The notes beneath the pieces are model-generated. The model saw nothing but the letters and a program-made list of their open reading frames with translations. It did not search any database and was not told where the DNA came from. A DNA stretch of 64,000 nucleotides, from positions 1 to 64,000 of the forward strand of contig JAHHIC010000065.1 in the NCBI GenBank assembly GCA_019359035.1, read 5' to 3'. The translations under genes and the position numbers were made by a program. Every line of letters starts with the position of its first letter. The first letter of the stretch is position 1. This document shows, one piece after another, positions 17,919-26,537 of the stretch. Source of the stretch: Scytonematopsis contorta HA4267-MV1. GTDB taxonomy: Bacteria > Cyanobacteriota > Cyanobacteriia > Cyanobacteriales > Nostocaceae.

Positions 17919-18737
17919 ATGATGAAGTGGTTACAAAGAAAAGAAAAAAAGAGCGAGCTAATGCCTTCGTTAGACGAACAAAGAGCCGAAGTATTGGCTC
18001 AATTGGGTGCGACACTTCGCAGCACCCGTGAGTCTAGAGGGTCGTCGTTAGAAGAAATGGTTCATTACACCAGAGTACCCCAACGACTTTTGCGAGCTAT
18101 TGAAGAAGGAAGGTTGAGTGAGCTACCCGAACCAATTTACATTCAGGGTTTAACTCGACAATACGCTAACGCCTTAGGTTTAAATGGTACGGAGTTTACC
18201 AGTGGGTTTCCTCTGGGTTCCAATAAAGTCAACACCGTAAAACCGACTTGGAAAGGTGTACAAATTGGACAAATACGTCCCTTCCATCTTTACGTAATGT
18301 ACATTGGGTTAATAGCTTGCTCCGTAAGTGGTTTATCGCAATTCTTGAATGGTGCAGTTTTACAAGCTAACAACAGTCAAGAAGAGCCAAAAGCACCAAC
18401 CGGGCCTACAGCAGTTCAAACAAAACCCGGTGAGGATGTGCCACACTTTCATCTCGCACAATTTACCAAAAGCAATATTGAGGATAACCAGCGAGTACAG
18501 GTAGGAGTTACCCTCAAAGCATCGTCTTATATTCGGGTTGTAGCCGACGGCAAAATCCAATATGACGGGGTTTTACCACAGGGAAGCCAGCAAACCTGGA
18601 AAGCTCAAAAAGAACTGACCGTAAAAGCTGGAAATGCTGGTGGTGTACTTGTAAAAGTCAACGAGGATAAACCCAAACAAATGGGTAACCTTGGAGAAGT
18701 ACAAGAAATGACCATCGCAGCAAATAGCAGGTCATAA
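17919..18737 (+). CDS. RodZ-like helix-turn-helix membrane protein
   Basis: 272 residues. The cytoplasmic N-terminal HTH (about 24-95: LGATLRSTRESRGSSLEEMV, VPQRLLRAIEEGRLSELPEP) is followed by a membrane segment around 124-146 and a C-terminal periplasmic DUF4115-type beta domain (SSYIRVVADGKIQYDGVLPQ). This is the domain order of RodZ, which links MreB to the cell wall machinery. TTAAGGAGAGC gives a ribosome-binding site. It is probably in an operon with the pseudouridine synthase. Confidence 0.85.
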   Translation: MMKWLQRKEKKSELMPSLDEQRAEVLAQLGATLRSTRESRGSSLEEMVHYTRVPQRLLRAIEEGRLSELPEPIYIQGLTRQYANALGLNGTEFTSGFPLGSNKVNTVKPTWKGVQIGQIRPFHLYVMYIGLIACSVSGLSQFLNGAVLQANNSQEEPKAPTGPTAVQTKPGEDVPHFHLAQFTKSNIEDNQRVQVGVTLKASSYIRVVADGKIQYDGVLPQGSQQTWKAQKELTVKAGNAGGVLVKVNEDKPKQMGNLGEVQEMTIAANSRS

Positions 18738-18738
18738 A

Positions 18739-18962
18739 CAATTCGCAGTTCGCAATTCGCAATTCGCAATTAATTCGCAATTGGATAATTACTTAATTAA
18801 TTGCTAAGCTAAAACATATTTAAACTGCATAATATGCAAATTAAATGTGGAACAGCTTAACTGCGAATTGCGTTCGCGTATCCGAAGCGGACGCTACGCG
18901 AACACGGAGTGTTCCCGTCCTTCGGGAACAGCGTGCCGCCTCGGCTTATTGCGAATTGCGAA
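18739..18962. repeat. TTCGCAA heptamers plus a GCGTTCGCGTA-type palindromic repeat
   Basis: 18739-18782 is a run of CAATTCG heptamers. 18868-18950 is a GC-rich patch with several short palindromes (TCCGAAGCGGA, GTTCCCGTCCTTCGGGAAC) that contrasts with the AT-rich surroundings, then TGCGAATTGCGAATTATT returns to the heptamer. This looks like a mobile palindromic repeat inserted inside a heptamer run. Confidence 0.75.
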
Positions 18963-20468
18963 TTATTTTTGTGGAACTCTTCCACAAAGAGTGGTAAGGG
19001 CTTTTAATTTAGAGCTTAATTCTTCGGTTAAAACATTTTCTCCATAACGCCATTCCCAATTACCTTCAGCTATACCGGGAAAATTCATCCGCGTTCTTGT
19101 GTCCCATCCTAAAATATCTTGTAAGGGAATAATCGCTTGATTTGCGTGAGAAGTTAAAGCTAATCTAATTAAATCCCAGTGGACACCATCAGGACTTATA
19201 GAACCTAAATAAAGTTGCAAATTTTGTTTTTCCCATTCACTTGCAGCATCATACCAACCAACTGTTGTATCGTTATCATGAGTCCCGGTATAAACTACAG
19301 AATTGCGGGAAATATTAAAAGGTAAAAATGGATTTCCAGGGTCTGAACCAAAAGCAAATTGTAATATTTTCATCCCAGGAAATTCATACTTATCACGCAG
19401 AGCTTCAACCTCTGGTGTAATCACACCTAAATCTTCTGCCATTATGGGAAGCTTACCCAATTTTTCTTTGATTGTGTCAAATAACTTTTCACCAGGTGCT
19501 TTTAACCATTCCCCATCAATAGCTGTTTCTTCACCCTTTGCTACAGCCCAATAAGCTTCAAAACCTCGGAAATGGTCAATGCGGATAATATCTAAATAAT
19601 CCAGCATTGCTTCAAAGCGTAATACCCACCATTTAAAATCTTGTTTTTGTAGTGAGTCCCAATCATAAACAGGATTACCCCACAATTGACCAGTTTCACT
19701 AAAATAATCTGGTGGAACACCTGCCATTAAAGCTGGTTCAAATGTTTCTTCATCTAAACAAAAAATATCGGAATGCGACCATACGTCAGCACTATCTTGA
19801 GCAACGTAAATTGGAATATCTCCAATAATTTCTACACGGCTCATATTAGCATAAGCCTTTAATTCAGACCATTGCCGGAAAAATTCATATTGAGTAAATT
19901 TATAGTACAAAATCTCTTTGCTTAATTGTTCTCTTGCTTGTTCTAAGGCTTTCGGGTCTCGCTTCACAAGCTCAATTTCCCAAGTATGCCAACTAGTACC
20001 CCCGTTAGCGTCTTTAAGTGCCATAAATAAAGCATAATCGTCTAACCAGTAAGCTTTACTCTGACAAAAACCAGCAAATTCAGTCTTTTGTAATGCTTTT
20101 GCAATGCTTTGAAAATTCTCACAAGCCTTCTTGAGTAAGGGTATTTTAGTTGCTGCAACTAATTCAAAATCAACTTTGTAATCGGGGAAATATGGTAAAT
20201 TAGCAAAATCTTCCTCTGCTAATAAACCAGCTTCAAGCAGTTTGTCTGGACTAATTAACAAAGGATTTCCAGCCATTGCTGAATAACTAGCATAAGGCGA
20301 ATTTCCATAACCCACAGGTCCCAAAGGTAGAACTTGCCAATATTGCTGGCAACTTTCTCGTAAAAAATCAATAAAGCGATAGGCTTCTAAACCCAAATCC
20401 CCAATCCCAAAACGACTGGGAAAACAAGTCGGATGCAACAAAACGCCACTGGTTCTAGGAAAAGGCAT
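18963..20468 (-). CDS. malQ: 4-alpha-glucanotransferase (amylomaltase)
   Basis: 501 residues, the usual GH77 length. It transfers alpha-1,4-glucan segments and works in glycogen turnover. Seen: N-terminal RTSGVLLHPTCFPSRFGIGD, GDIPIYVAQDSADVW, the nucleophile Asp in IRIDHFRGFEAYWAV, acid Glu in MAEDLGVITPEV and the HDN stretch YTGTHDNDTTVGW. All three GH77 catalytic residues appear present. The 3' end abuts a palindromic repeat. ATG start at 20468. Confidence 0.97.
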   Translation of the reverse strand: MPFPRTSGVLLHPTCFPSRFGIGDLGLEAYRFIDFLRESCQQYWQVLPLGPVGYGNSPYASYSAMAGNPLLISPDKLLEAGLLAEEDFANLPYFPDYKVDFELVAATKIPLLKKACENFQSIAKALQKTEFAGFCQSKAYWLDDYALFMALKDANGGTSWHTWEIELVKRDPKALEQAREQLSKEILYYKFTQYEFFRQWSELKAYANMSRVEIIGDIPIYVAQDSADVWSHSDIFCLDEETFEPALMAGVPPDYFSETGQLWGNPVYDWDSLQKQDFKWWVLRFEAMLDYLDIIRIDHFRGFEAYWAVAKGEETAIDGEWLKAPGEKLFDTIKEKLGKLPIMAEDLGVITPEVEALRDKYEFPGMKILQFAFGSDPGNPFLPFNISRNSVVYTGTHDNDTTVGWYDAASEWEKQNLQLYLGSISPDGVHWDLIRLALTSHANQAIIPLQDILGWDTRTRMNFPGIAEGNWEWRYGENVLTEELSSKLKALTTLCGRVPQK

Positions 20469-20541
20469 AAGTTATTAACTATATAAATAAACAAGCAATC
20501 CAATCGAATCTATCACGGAAGTGTAGTTCGCAGTCAGGGTT

Positions 20542-20586
20542 CTCACCACTGGCAACAGCCAACAGTCAACCGTCAACCGTCAACAA
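20542..20586. repeat. CAACAGT/CAACCGT heptamer run
   Basis: About six heptamers (CAACAGC, CAACAGT, CAACCGT) end six bases before the Nudix ATG and so occupy its leader. Confidence 0.8.
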
Positions 20587-20592
20587 ACCAAA

Positions 20593-21024
20593 ATGACCTA
20601 CCGAAATCCCGCTCCAACAGTTGATATCATCATCGAATTAATAGACCGTCCTCATCGACCGATAGTATTAATTGAGCGACACAATATACCCTTAGGTTGG
20701 GCTATTCCTGGAGGCTTTGTTGATTACGGTGAACCAGTGGAAGTGGCTGCAATAAGGGAAGCTGAAGAAGAAACCAGTTTGCAGGTAGAATTAATTGAAC
20801 AATTTCACGTATATTCTGACCCCAAGCGCGACCCCCGCAAACATACGCTGAGTATTGTCTTTTTAGCAACTGCAACTGGAGAACCAAAAGCAGGAGATGA
20901 TGCTAAAGGTGTAGGAATTTTTGAGCCTTGGTGTGTTCCTGGTAATTTATGTTTTGACCATGACCAAATTTTACGAGATTATTGGCGGTATCGTCATTAC
21001 GGAATGCGTCCTAGATTAGGTTAA
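20593..21024 (+). CDS. Nudix hydrolase
   Basis: 143 residues. The Nudix box begins [20 protein letters not shown] and continues EETSLQV; the catalytic Glu residues of REAEEE are intact, but the Gly of the consensus EExG is Ser. [17 protein letters not shown] after the box resembles ADP-ribose or dihydroneopterin-type Nudix proteins, but the substrate is not settled. ATG start; the leader is a heptamer run. Not a duplicate of the 1381-1881 gene: the flanking parts differ. Confidence 0.88.
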   Translation: MTYRNPAPTVDIIIELIDRPHRPIVLIERHNIPLGWAIPGGFVDYGEPVEVAAIREAEEETSLQVELIEQFHVYSDPKRDPRKHTLSIVFLATATGEPKAGDDAKGVGIFEPWCVPGNLCFDHDQILRDYWRYRHYGMRPRLG

Positions 21025-21212
21025 TAAATGTTAACAAATATCTATTTTTGGATGATTTTAGCTTGACCGTGCAGTGTCAGTTGAGCTTCTGGCACAGTAA
21101 ATAAATAACAATGATGGCTTTATAGTACTTTGATACCTATGTGAATACGGTTTCCACATCTAGCATCTAAACTTAGGATATAAACCTCAATATAACCTGG
21201 AGGTGCAGCACT

Positions 21213-21872
21213 ATGGTGCGAGAAATTACAGAATTTGAGACCGTCAACGATTTAGTTATCTACCCAGAAAGCGACGGTCAACCGATGGCGGAAAATACAG
21301 TACAGTTTCGTTGGATTGTAACAATTAAAGAAAGCTTAGAAATATTATTTGCTGCAAATCCTGATGTATTTATCGCTGGAGATTTGTTTTGGTATCCGGT
21401 AAAAGACGACGGTGATACAAAATATGCTCCCGACACAATGGTAGTTTTTGGTAGACCAAAGGGTGATAGAAGTTCATACGTACAATGCAATGAAGCAAAT
21501 ATTGCGCCACAGGTTGTATTTGAAATTTTGTCACCTAGTAACACGAAGCAAGAAATGGAAACAAAACTTGGCTTTTACGATAAATATGGCGTCGAAGAAT
21601 ATTATCTATATGACCCTTATAAAAATAATTTAACTGGTTGGTTACGTTCAAAGAAAAATCTGAAAGAAATCACAAATATAAATGGTTGGACTAGTCCACG
21701 TTTAAAAATCAAGTTTGTTTTAAAAGCAACGACACTTGAAATTTATCGTCCAGATGGTCGGAAATTTTTAACGCCAGTTGAACTAGACCAACAACGTCAG
21801 CAGGCTGAACAACGAGCGGAGCGTTTGGCTGCAAAATTGCGGGAGTTGGGACAAGACCCAGATTTGTTATAA
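21213..21872 (+). CDS. Uma2-family (DUF820) nuclease-fold protein, copy 1
   Basis: 219 residues of the DUF820 group, abundant in cyanobacteria, with a PD-(D/E)xK-like fold. Seen: YAPDTMVVFGRPKGDR (Asp in the PD position), VVFEILSPSNTKQEMETKLG (Glu and Lys of the motif) and YGVEEYYLYDP. The C-terminal 40 residues form a charged coiled coil (QQRQQAEQRAERLAAKLREL). Members are often called putative endonucleases; the role in the cell is unproven. GGAGGTGCAGCACT precedes the ATG. Confidence 0.88.
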   Translation: MVREITEFETVNDLVIYPESDGQPMAENTVQFRWIVTIKESLEILFAANPDVFIAGDLFWYPVKDDGDTKYAPDTMVVFGRPKGDRSSYVQCNEANIAPQVVFEILSPSNTKQEMETKLGFYDKYGVEEYYLYDPYKNNLTGWLRSKKNLKEITNINGWTSPRLKIKFVLKATTLEIYRPDGRKFLTPVELDQQRQQAEQRAERLAAKLRELGQDPDLL

Positions 21873-22078
21873 AGTACTTCTAAATTAGAAATATTCACGA
21901 TGGATAAGCAGGGAGGGGTTACGAAAAACAGATAGAAAGTGTCAGTTGAGCTTCTGGTACAGTAAATAAATAACAATGATGGCTTTCATAGTACTTTCAT
22001 ACCTATGTGAATACGGTTTCCACATCTAGCATCTAAACTTAGGATATAAACCTCGATATAACCTGGAGGTGCAGCACT

Positions 22079-22759
22079 ATGGTGCAAGAAATTACAGAAT
22101 TTGAGACCGTCAACGATTTAGTTATCTACCCAGAAAGCGACGGTCAACCGATGGCGGAAAATACAGTACAGTTTCGTTGGATTGTAACAATTAAAGAAAG
22201 CTTAGAAATATTATTTGCTGCAAATCCTGATGTATTTATCGCTGGAGATTTGTTTTGGTATCCGGTAAAAGACGACGGTGATACAAAATATGCTCCCGAC
22301 ACAATGGTAGTTTTTGGTAGACCAAAGGGTGATAGAAGTTCATACGTACAATGCAATGAAGCAAATATTGCGCCACAGGTTGTATTTGAAATTTTGTCAC
22401 CTAGTAACACGAAGCAAGAAATGGAAACAAAACTTGGCTTTTACGATAAATATGGCGTCGAAGAATATTATCTATATGACCCTTATAAAAATAATTTAAC
22501 TGGTTGGTTACGTTCAAAGAAAAATCTGAAAGAAATCACAAATATAAATGGTTGGACTAGTCCACGTTTAAAAATCAAGTTTGTTTTAAAAGCAACGACA
22601 CTTGAAATTTATCGTCCAGATGGTCGGAAATTTTTAACGCCAGTTGAACTAGACCAACAACGTCAGCAGGCTGAAAAACGAGCAGAAGCTGAACGACAAC
22701 GGGCAGAACGTTTAGCTGCAAAATTGCGAGAATTGGGACAAGACCCGGATTTGCTATAA
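22079..22759 (+). CDS. Uma2-family (DUF820) nuclease-fold protein, copy 2
   Basis: 226 residues, the second product of the tandem duplication. It differs from copy 1 by Arg3 to Gln and by an extra RAEAERQ-type heptad in the C-terminal coiled coil. The nuclease-like core is identical, so neither copy shows decay of the motif residues. The duplication looks recent. The gene ends shortly before a dispersed palindrome and the pentapeptide remnant. Confidence 0.88.
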   Translation: MVQEITEFETVNDLVIYPESDGQPMAENTVQFRWIVTIKESLEILFAANPDVFIAGDLFWYPVKDDGDTKYAPDTMVVFGRPKGDRSSYVQCNEANIAPQVVFEILSPSNTKQEMETKLGFYDKYGVEEYYLYDPYKNNLTGWLRSKKNLKEITNINGWTSPRLKIKFVLKATTLEIYRPDGRKFLTPVELDQQRQQAEKRAEAERQRAERLAAKLRELGQDPDLL

Positions 22760-22800
22760 GGGGCTTTCAAATTAGAAAATTTTTAGTAGCCCATCATCAA

Positions 22801-22828
22801 GGGTGGGCAAGGATGCCCACCCCACAAG
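22801..22828. repeat. GGGTGGGCAAGGATGCCCAC dispersed palindrome
   Basis: Half-length copy of the family at 6235-6296. It abuts the broken 5' end of a pentapeptide-repeat remnant. Confidence 0.85.
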
Positions 22829-22856
22829 ATATTTAGTCATTTTAATAGTATACTTT

Positions 22857-22964
22857 ATCTTTATAATTGACCTTACTGGTGCAAATATATTCGGAGCCAA
22901 TATCGAAGATGCTGACCTAACTGGTGCGATAATGCCAGATGGTAAACGCTACAAACAAGAAGCA
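22857..22964 (+). pseudogene. Remnant of a pentapeptide-repeat gene
   Basis: The frame [20 protein letters not shown] + AIMPDGKRY is the typical end of a cyanobacterial pentapeptide-repeat protein (A(D/N)LxG repeats). Its 5' part is missing and the sequence instead continues into a palindromic repeat. The frame stays open into ridA, but the ridA product has its own start, so this is best read as a truncated gene remnant. Confidence 0.65.
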
Positions 22965-22991
22965 TCGCAAGCACAAGCGCAAGTAATATCT

Positions 22992-23393
22992 ATGACTCGT
23001 GAAGTAATTCGTACAGACAAAGCACCCGCACCAGTCGGACCTTATAACCAAGCTATAGCAGCTTCTGGAAAAATGCTTTTTGTCGCTGGACAAATCGCTA
23101 TCGACCCTAGACTTGGTGATGTTGTTTACAAAGATGACGTTACCAAGCAAACTCAACAAGTAATGGCAAACATCGAAGCTATCCTCACTACCGCAGGTGC
23201 AACTTTTAGTGATGTGGTCAAAACTAGTGTATTTCTTTCCGATATGAATAATTTCGGTGCAGTTAATACTGTTTACGCGAAATATTTTTCCGAAGATACT
23301 GCACCTGCTCGTGCCTGTGTTGAGGTATCGCGTTTGCCAAAAGACGTACTGGTAGAGATTGAATGTATTGCAGTTATCCCTGACCACGGATGA
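22992..23393 (+). CDS. ridA: RidA family protein (YjgF/YER057c/UK114)
   Basis: 133 residues from ATG at 22992. RidA hydrolyses reactive enamine/imine intermediates released by PLP enzymes. Seen: [33 protein letters not shown] and the C-terminal [20 protein letters not shown] with the conserved Arg and Glu. The frame is open upstream from a GTG at 22803 through a pentapeptide remnant, which would add 63 residues; the family length argues against that, but a fusion product cannot be excluded. Confidence 0.93.
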   Translation: MTREVIRTDKAPAPVGPYNQAIAASGKMLFVAGQIAIDPRLGDVVYKDDVTKQTQQVMANIEAILTTAGATFSDVVKTSVFLSDMNNFGAVNTVYAKYFSEDTAPARACVEVSRLPKDVLVEIECIAVIPDHG

Positions 23394-23437
23394 CATAACA
23401 GATGTAGCCGATGTTTTTTTAGCAACCACGTAATAAT

Positions 23438-23465
23438 GTAGAGAGGTTACATGTAACGTCTCTAC
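23438..23465. repeat. 28-bp palindrome, core GTTACATGTAAC
   Basis: GTAGAGAGGTTACATGTAAC + GTCTCTAC, with one arm mismatch against the 5108 copy. It sits 44 bases after ridA in a 312-base spacer that otherwise shows no gene. Confidence 0.85.
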
Positions 23466-23705
23466 ACGTATTATACATAGATAAAATCATACCTCTTATT
23501 TCCTTTTGGTGAAGCCTAATTAGTAGTATTTTGTGAGATTTAAATCTTTGCTTTTGTAGACATGATAAGGGTTTGGAAAATTTGTAAGATGCCTCCGTAA
23601 TGAGTATTGACTTTCGTAAACCAAAAGTATAAAGTTTTTATTAAACAGGCTAGTTGATAGTTATTTTCATAAATCTTGAGATATCTTCTCAAAGGAGTAT
23701 TAGTA

Positions 23706-24686
23706 ATGACTCGGAGTAAAAAAGGTTTGCTAGGCGTTAGTGCTGGATTGCTAGCGTTGGCTGGTTTGGCTTTCGGTTCTGTTGGAATGCGAGCAATAGC
23801 GAACCCAACTTCGACTCAAAAAGAGCCAGGTTTGGTCGCTCAAAATCCTCCTATCACAACATTAAGAATCGTTTTACCAAGCCGTTCTGATTCTACTGAC
23901 TTGCAAAATAAGGCCAATAGATTAGCTGCATTTCTATCAGCAGAATTGAAAATGCCAGTTCAAGCAACAGTAGGTGATGATACTGCAGCAGTGGAAGCAT
24001 TACGAGCAAACAGAGCAGAGATATCTTTCTTAAATAGCCGTGGTGCTATCAAAGCTCAAAAACTAGCTAATGCTCGGATGTATTTAGCTGAAGTACGTTC
24101 TAATTACTCTGGTCGGTTCACATATCGCTCAATTTTTGTCGTTCCCAAAGATAGTCCTCTCAAAACTCAGCGGGGGGCTAGTGCTCGGGTAGCATTGGGA
24201 CAATTACGTGGTAGAAGAATCGCTTTCACATCTCCCACATCTGGTTCAGGGTTCATCGTTCCTGTTGGTGAGTTAGTGAAAAGTGGACTCGTTCCCAATC
24301 GCGACCGTTTGGGTAATTTCTTCGGTCAGGTTAGCTATGGTGGTGGCTACAGCGGTGCATTACAAGCTGTATTACGCGGTCAAGCGGATGTTGCAGCCGT
24401 CTCAGAATATACTTTAGGTGCGCCATACATCACAGCGGAAGAAGCTCAAAGGTTGCGAATACTGTATTCAATCTCAGGTGTACCAGCTCACGGTATCGTG
24501 ATTGATGACCGAGTTTCAGGACAAATGCGTAACAGAATCATCGCCGCTCTACTAAAATTAAATCAGTCAAAGAATAACAGCTTATTGCGCGATTTATATA
24601 ACTCCACAGAATTAGTTCCGGTAAACCACGACACTCACGTAAAACCAATGCTTGAAGCACTTCAGCGTGCTGGTATTGAACCTTAG
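23706..24686 (+). CDS. phnD: Phosphonate/phosphite-type ABC transporter solute-binding protein
   Basis: 326 residues of the PhnD/PtxB family. An N-terminal signal (SKKGLLGVSAGLLALAGLAFG) has no lipobox Cys, so it should be a free periplasmic protein. LRIVLPSRSDSTDLQNKANR begins the mature domain; ISFLNSRGAI, FTSPTSGSGFIVP and VAAVSEYT are PhnD-like ligand-pocket stretches. AAAGGAG before ATG 23706 fixes the start; the frame extends ten codons upstream. With phnC and phnE it forms an importer, but no C-P lyase or phosphite dehydrogenase is nearby. Confidence 0.92.
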   Translation: MTRSKKGLLGVSAGLLALAGLAFGSVGMRAIANPTSTQKEPGLVAQNPPITTLRIVLPSRSDSTDLQNKANRLAAFLSAELKMPVQATVGDDTAAVEALRANRAEISFLNSRGAIKAQKLANARMYLAEVRSNYSGRFTYRSIFVVPKDSPLKTQRGASARVALGQLRGRRIAFTSPTSGSGFIVPVGELVKSGLVPNRDRLGNFFGQVSYGGGYSGALQAVLRGQADVAAVSEYTLGAPYITAEEAQRLRILYSISGVPAHGIVIDDRVSGQMRNRIIAALLKLNQSKNNSLLRDLYNSTELVPVNHDTHVKPMLEALQRAGIEP

Positions 24687-24687
24687 A

Positions 24688-24872
24688 GGGAATTGGGAAT
24701 TGGGAATTGGTAATTGGTAATTGGTAATTGGTAATTGGTAATTAGTAATTGCTTTTCTTCCATTACTCATTACTCATTACTTATTCCCCATTCCCCATTA
24801 CTTATTCCCCATTCCCCACTCCCCACTCCCCATTCCCCATTCCCCATTCCCTACTCCCCACTCCCCATTCCC
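24688..24872. repeat. TAATTGG, CATTACT and CACTCCC heptamer arrays between phnD and phnC
   Basis: The whole phnD-phnC spacer is repeat: GGGAATT/GGTAATT heptamers at 24688-24750, CATTACT units around 24761-24785, and CCCCATT/CCCACTC units to 24870. The phnC ATG follows with no clear ribosome-binding site, so phnC expression may depend on the repeat length or on leaky initiation. Confidence 0.9.
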
Positions 24873-25610
24873 ATGAACCAACCTCTCATTGATTGTCAGA
24901 ATTTAGAAACGGCTTTTGCTAAATCTCTGAATCGTCCCATTCTTGACCAGATTAGTTGTACGATTAATCGTGGTGAGTTTGTTGCTTTGTTGGGACTCAA
25001 TGGTGCGGGTAAATCTACTTTGTTGCGTTCGCTGGTTGGGCTAGTGCCCATAAATAATGGAAATATTTATATTAATGGTGTAGCAATGTCTAAGCAAACA
25101 TTGCCAAAAATTCGTAGTGATATGGCAATGTTATTTCAGGGTGGTGGATTGATTCGTCAGTTAACAGCAATTGAAAATGTTTTGTGCGGATGTTTAGCTT
25201 GTAAAACTCCTTGGCAAACTTTGCTCGGCTTTCCCAAAAACGATAGACGACGTGCATTAGAAATATTAGATAGATTTGGATTAAAGGATAAGGCTTATCA
25301 AAAAACCGCTCAACTTAGCGGTGGACAGCAACAAAGAGTCGCGATTGCTCGTGCTTTAATTCAGTCACCACAAATTTTATTAGCAGATGAACCAACTACT
25401 GGTTTAGATGTTATTGCTTCGCGACAGTTAATGGAGACTTTATCGGAGTTACATTCAGTAAATGGTATGACCATTGTTACAGTATTACACGATTTGGCAA
25501 TGGCCGAAAAATATGCTCAGCGAGCAATTGTTCTCGATGCTGGACGTGTAATTTATGATGGTTCTAGTAGCAAAGTACAAGCCGTATTTTCCGATTTAAA
25601 TGCAGTGTAG
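24873..25610 (+). CDS. phnC: Phosphonate/phosphite-type ABC transporter ATP-binding protein
   Basis: 245 residues. Walker A GLNGAGKST at 41-49, the ABC signature [15 protein letters not shown], and Walker B ILLADEPTTGLD are all intact. It powers import together with PhnE and the PhnD binding protein. ATG at 24873 (MNQPLIDCQN) is preferred because the frame upstream is translated heptamer repeat (PLPTPHS-type). The stop TAG is immediately followed by the phnE ATG, which points to translational coupling. Confidence 0.93.
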   Translation: MNQPLIDCQNLETAFAKSLNRPILDQISCTINRGEFVALLGLNGAGKSTLLRSLVGLVPINNGNIYINGVAMSKQTLPKIRSDMAMLFQGGGLIRQLTAIENVLCGCLACKTPWQTLLGFPKNDRRRALEILDRFGLKDKAYQKTAQLSGGQQQRVAIARALIQSPQILLADEPTTGLDVIASRQLMETLSELHSVNGMTIVTVLHDLAMAEKYAQRAIVLDAGRVIYDGSSSKVQAVFSDLNAV

Positions 25611-26402
25611 ATGAAAAATTTTACTTCTCTTTGGAATCGTTATGTCTGGGTTAGTCGCTTACTTGTATTCGCTATAGTTGTTATTGTTTACAGCTGGGCA
25701 TTGCGAGGTTTAAGTGTAGATTTGGAATTATTGAAAGGCAGCTGGCCTTACATAACTGATTTTATCTCTAGATTGTTCCCACCCGATTTAACAGTTTTAG
25801 ATATTGCCATCCAACGGTTAGTTGAAACAATACAAATGTCATTATGGGGAACTACTATCGGAGCAGTTTTATCCGTACCCATCGCAATCGCTTCTGCAAG
25901 TAATGTTGCTCCTTTTTGGCTGCAATGGTTAGCAAATCTACTGCAAAACGCTGTACGTTCAGTCCCTTCCATTATTCTTGGGCTAATTTTAGTAGCTGCA
26001 ACCGGATTGGGGGCACCAGCTGGTACTTTAGCTTTAGGGATTTATGCTATTGGCTACCTTGCTAAATTCTATCAACAAGCTATCGAGTCCGTTGACCGTC
26101 GTTCTATAGAATCTTTGCAAGTAGCTGGTGCATCAAGATTACAAATAGCTCAATATGGTATTTTGCCCCAAGTTTTACCACTGGTCTTGGGTTATACACT
26201 ATGGATGTTTGAATACAATATTCGTGCTGCTTCCGTTCTCGGTGTCGTAGGAGCAGGGGGTATCGGTTTTCAAATGGTGGAATATATAAGAGGCTTTGAA
26301 TATACCAAAGCCACTACTTTTATTTTGGTGCTGTTGGTGGTCGTGACTGTGATAGATTTCTTCAGCAGCAAACTACGGCATAAGCTGGATTCGTCAATGT
26401 AG
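25611..26402 (+). CDS. phnE: Phosphonate/phosphite-type ABC transporter permease
   Basis: 263 residues with about six transmembrane helices. The permease EAA-type loop (YQQAIESVDRRSIESLQVAG then ASRLQIAQYGILPQ) contacts the ATPase. It starts on the base after the phnC stop. The protein closes the phnD-phnC-phnE operon; a palindrome with a T run right after the stop may end transcription. ATG start. Confidence 0.93.
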   Translation: MKNFTSLWNRYVWVSRLLVFAIVVIVYSWALRGLSVDLELLKGSWPYITDFISRLFPPDLTVLDIAIQRLVETIQMSLWGTTIGAVLSVPIAIASASNVAPFWLQWLANLLQNAVRSVPSIILGLILVAATGLGAPAGTLALGIYAIGYLAKFYQQAIESVDRRSIESLQVAGASRLQIAQYGILPQVLPLVLGYTLWMFEYNIRAASVLGVVGAGGIGFQMVEYIRGFEYTKATTFILVLLVVVTVIDFFSSKLRHKLDSSM

Positions 26403-26413
26403 ACATTGATAAT

Positions 26414-26442
26414 GTAGAGACGTTACATGTAACGTCTTTTTA
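26414..26442 (+). terminator. Palindromic repeat acting as likely phnE terminator
   Basis: AGACGTTACATGTAACGTCT followed by TTTTATC, 17 bases after phnE. It is a copy of the 28-bp palindrome family whose right arm has changed from CTCTAC to a T run, giving an intrinsic-terminator form. Confidence 0.55.
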
Positions 26443-26537
26443 TCTATTGTCTATTGTCTACTTTTTATCTATTGTCTATTGTCTACATACAATAGTTTTG
26501 CAATTTTATCTCAACTGATTTACTATAAAATTTCTCA

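Larger units (their letters stand above)
21074..22759 (+). repeat. Tandem duplication of an approximately 865-bp segment
   Basis: AGTGTCAGTTGAGCTTCTGG starts both units (about 21076 and 21939). From there the leader, the ribosome-binding site CTGGAGGTGCAGCACT and almost all of the gene are nearly identical. Differences seen: a few bases in the leader, CGA/CAA at codon 3, and a 21-base insertion (seven residues) near the 3' end of the second copy. Confidence 0.95.

Noticed and set aside
24735-24872. N-terminal extension of PhnC with HSPLPTP repeats
   Set aside because: Same reason: heptamer repeats upstream of ATG 24873, where the ABC domain begins normally.
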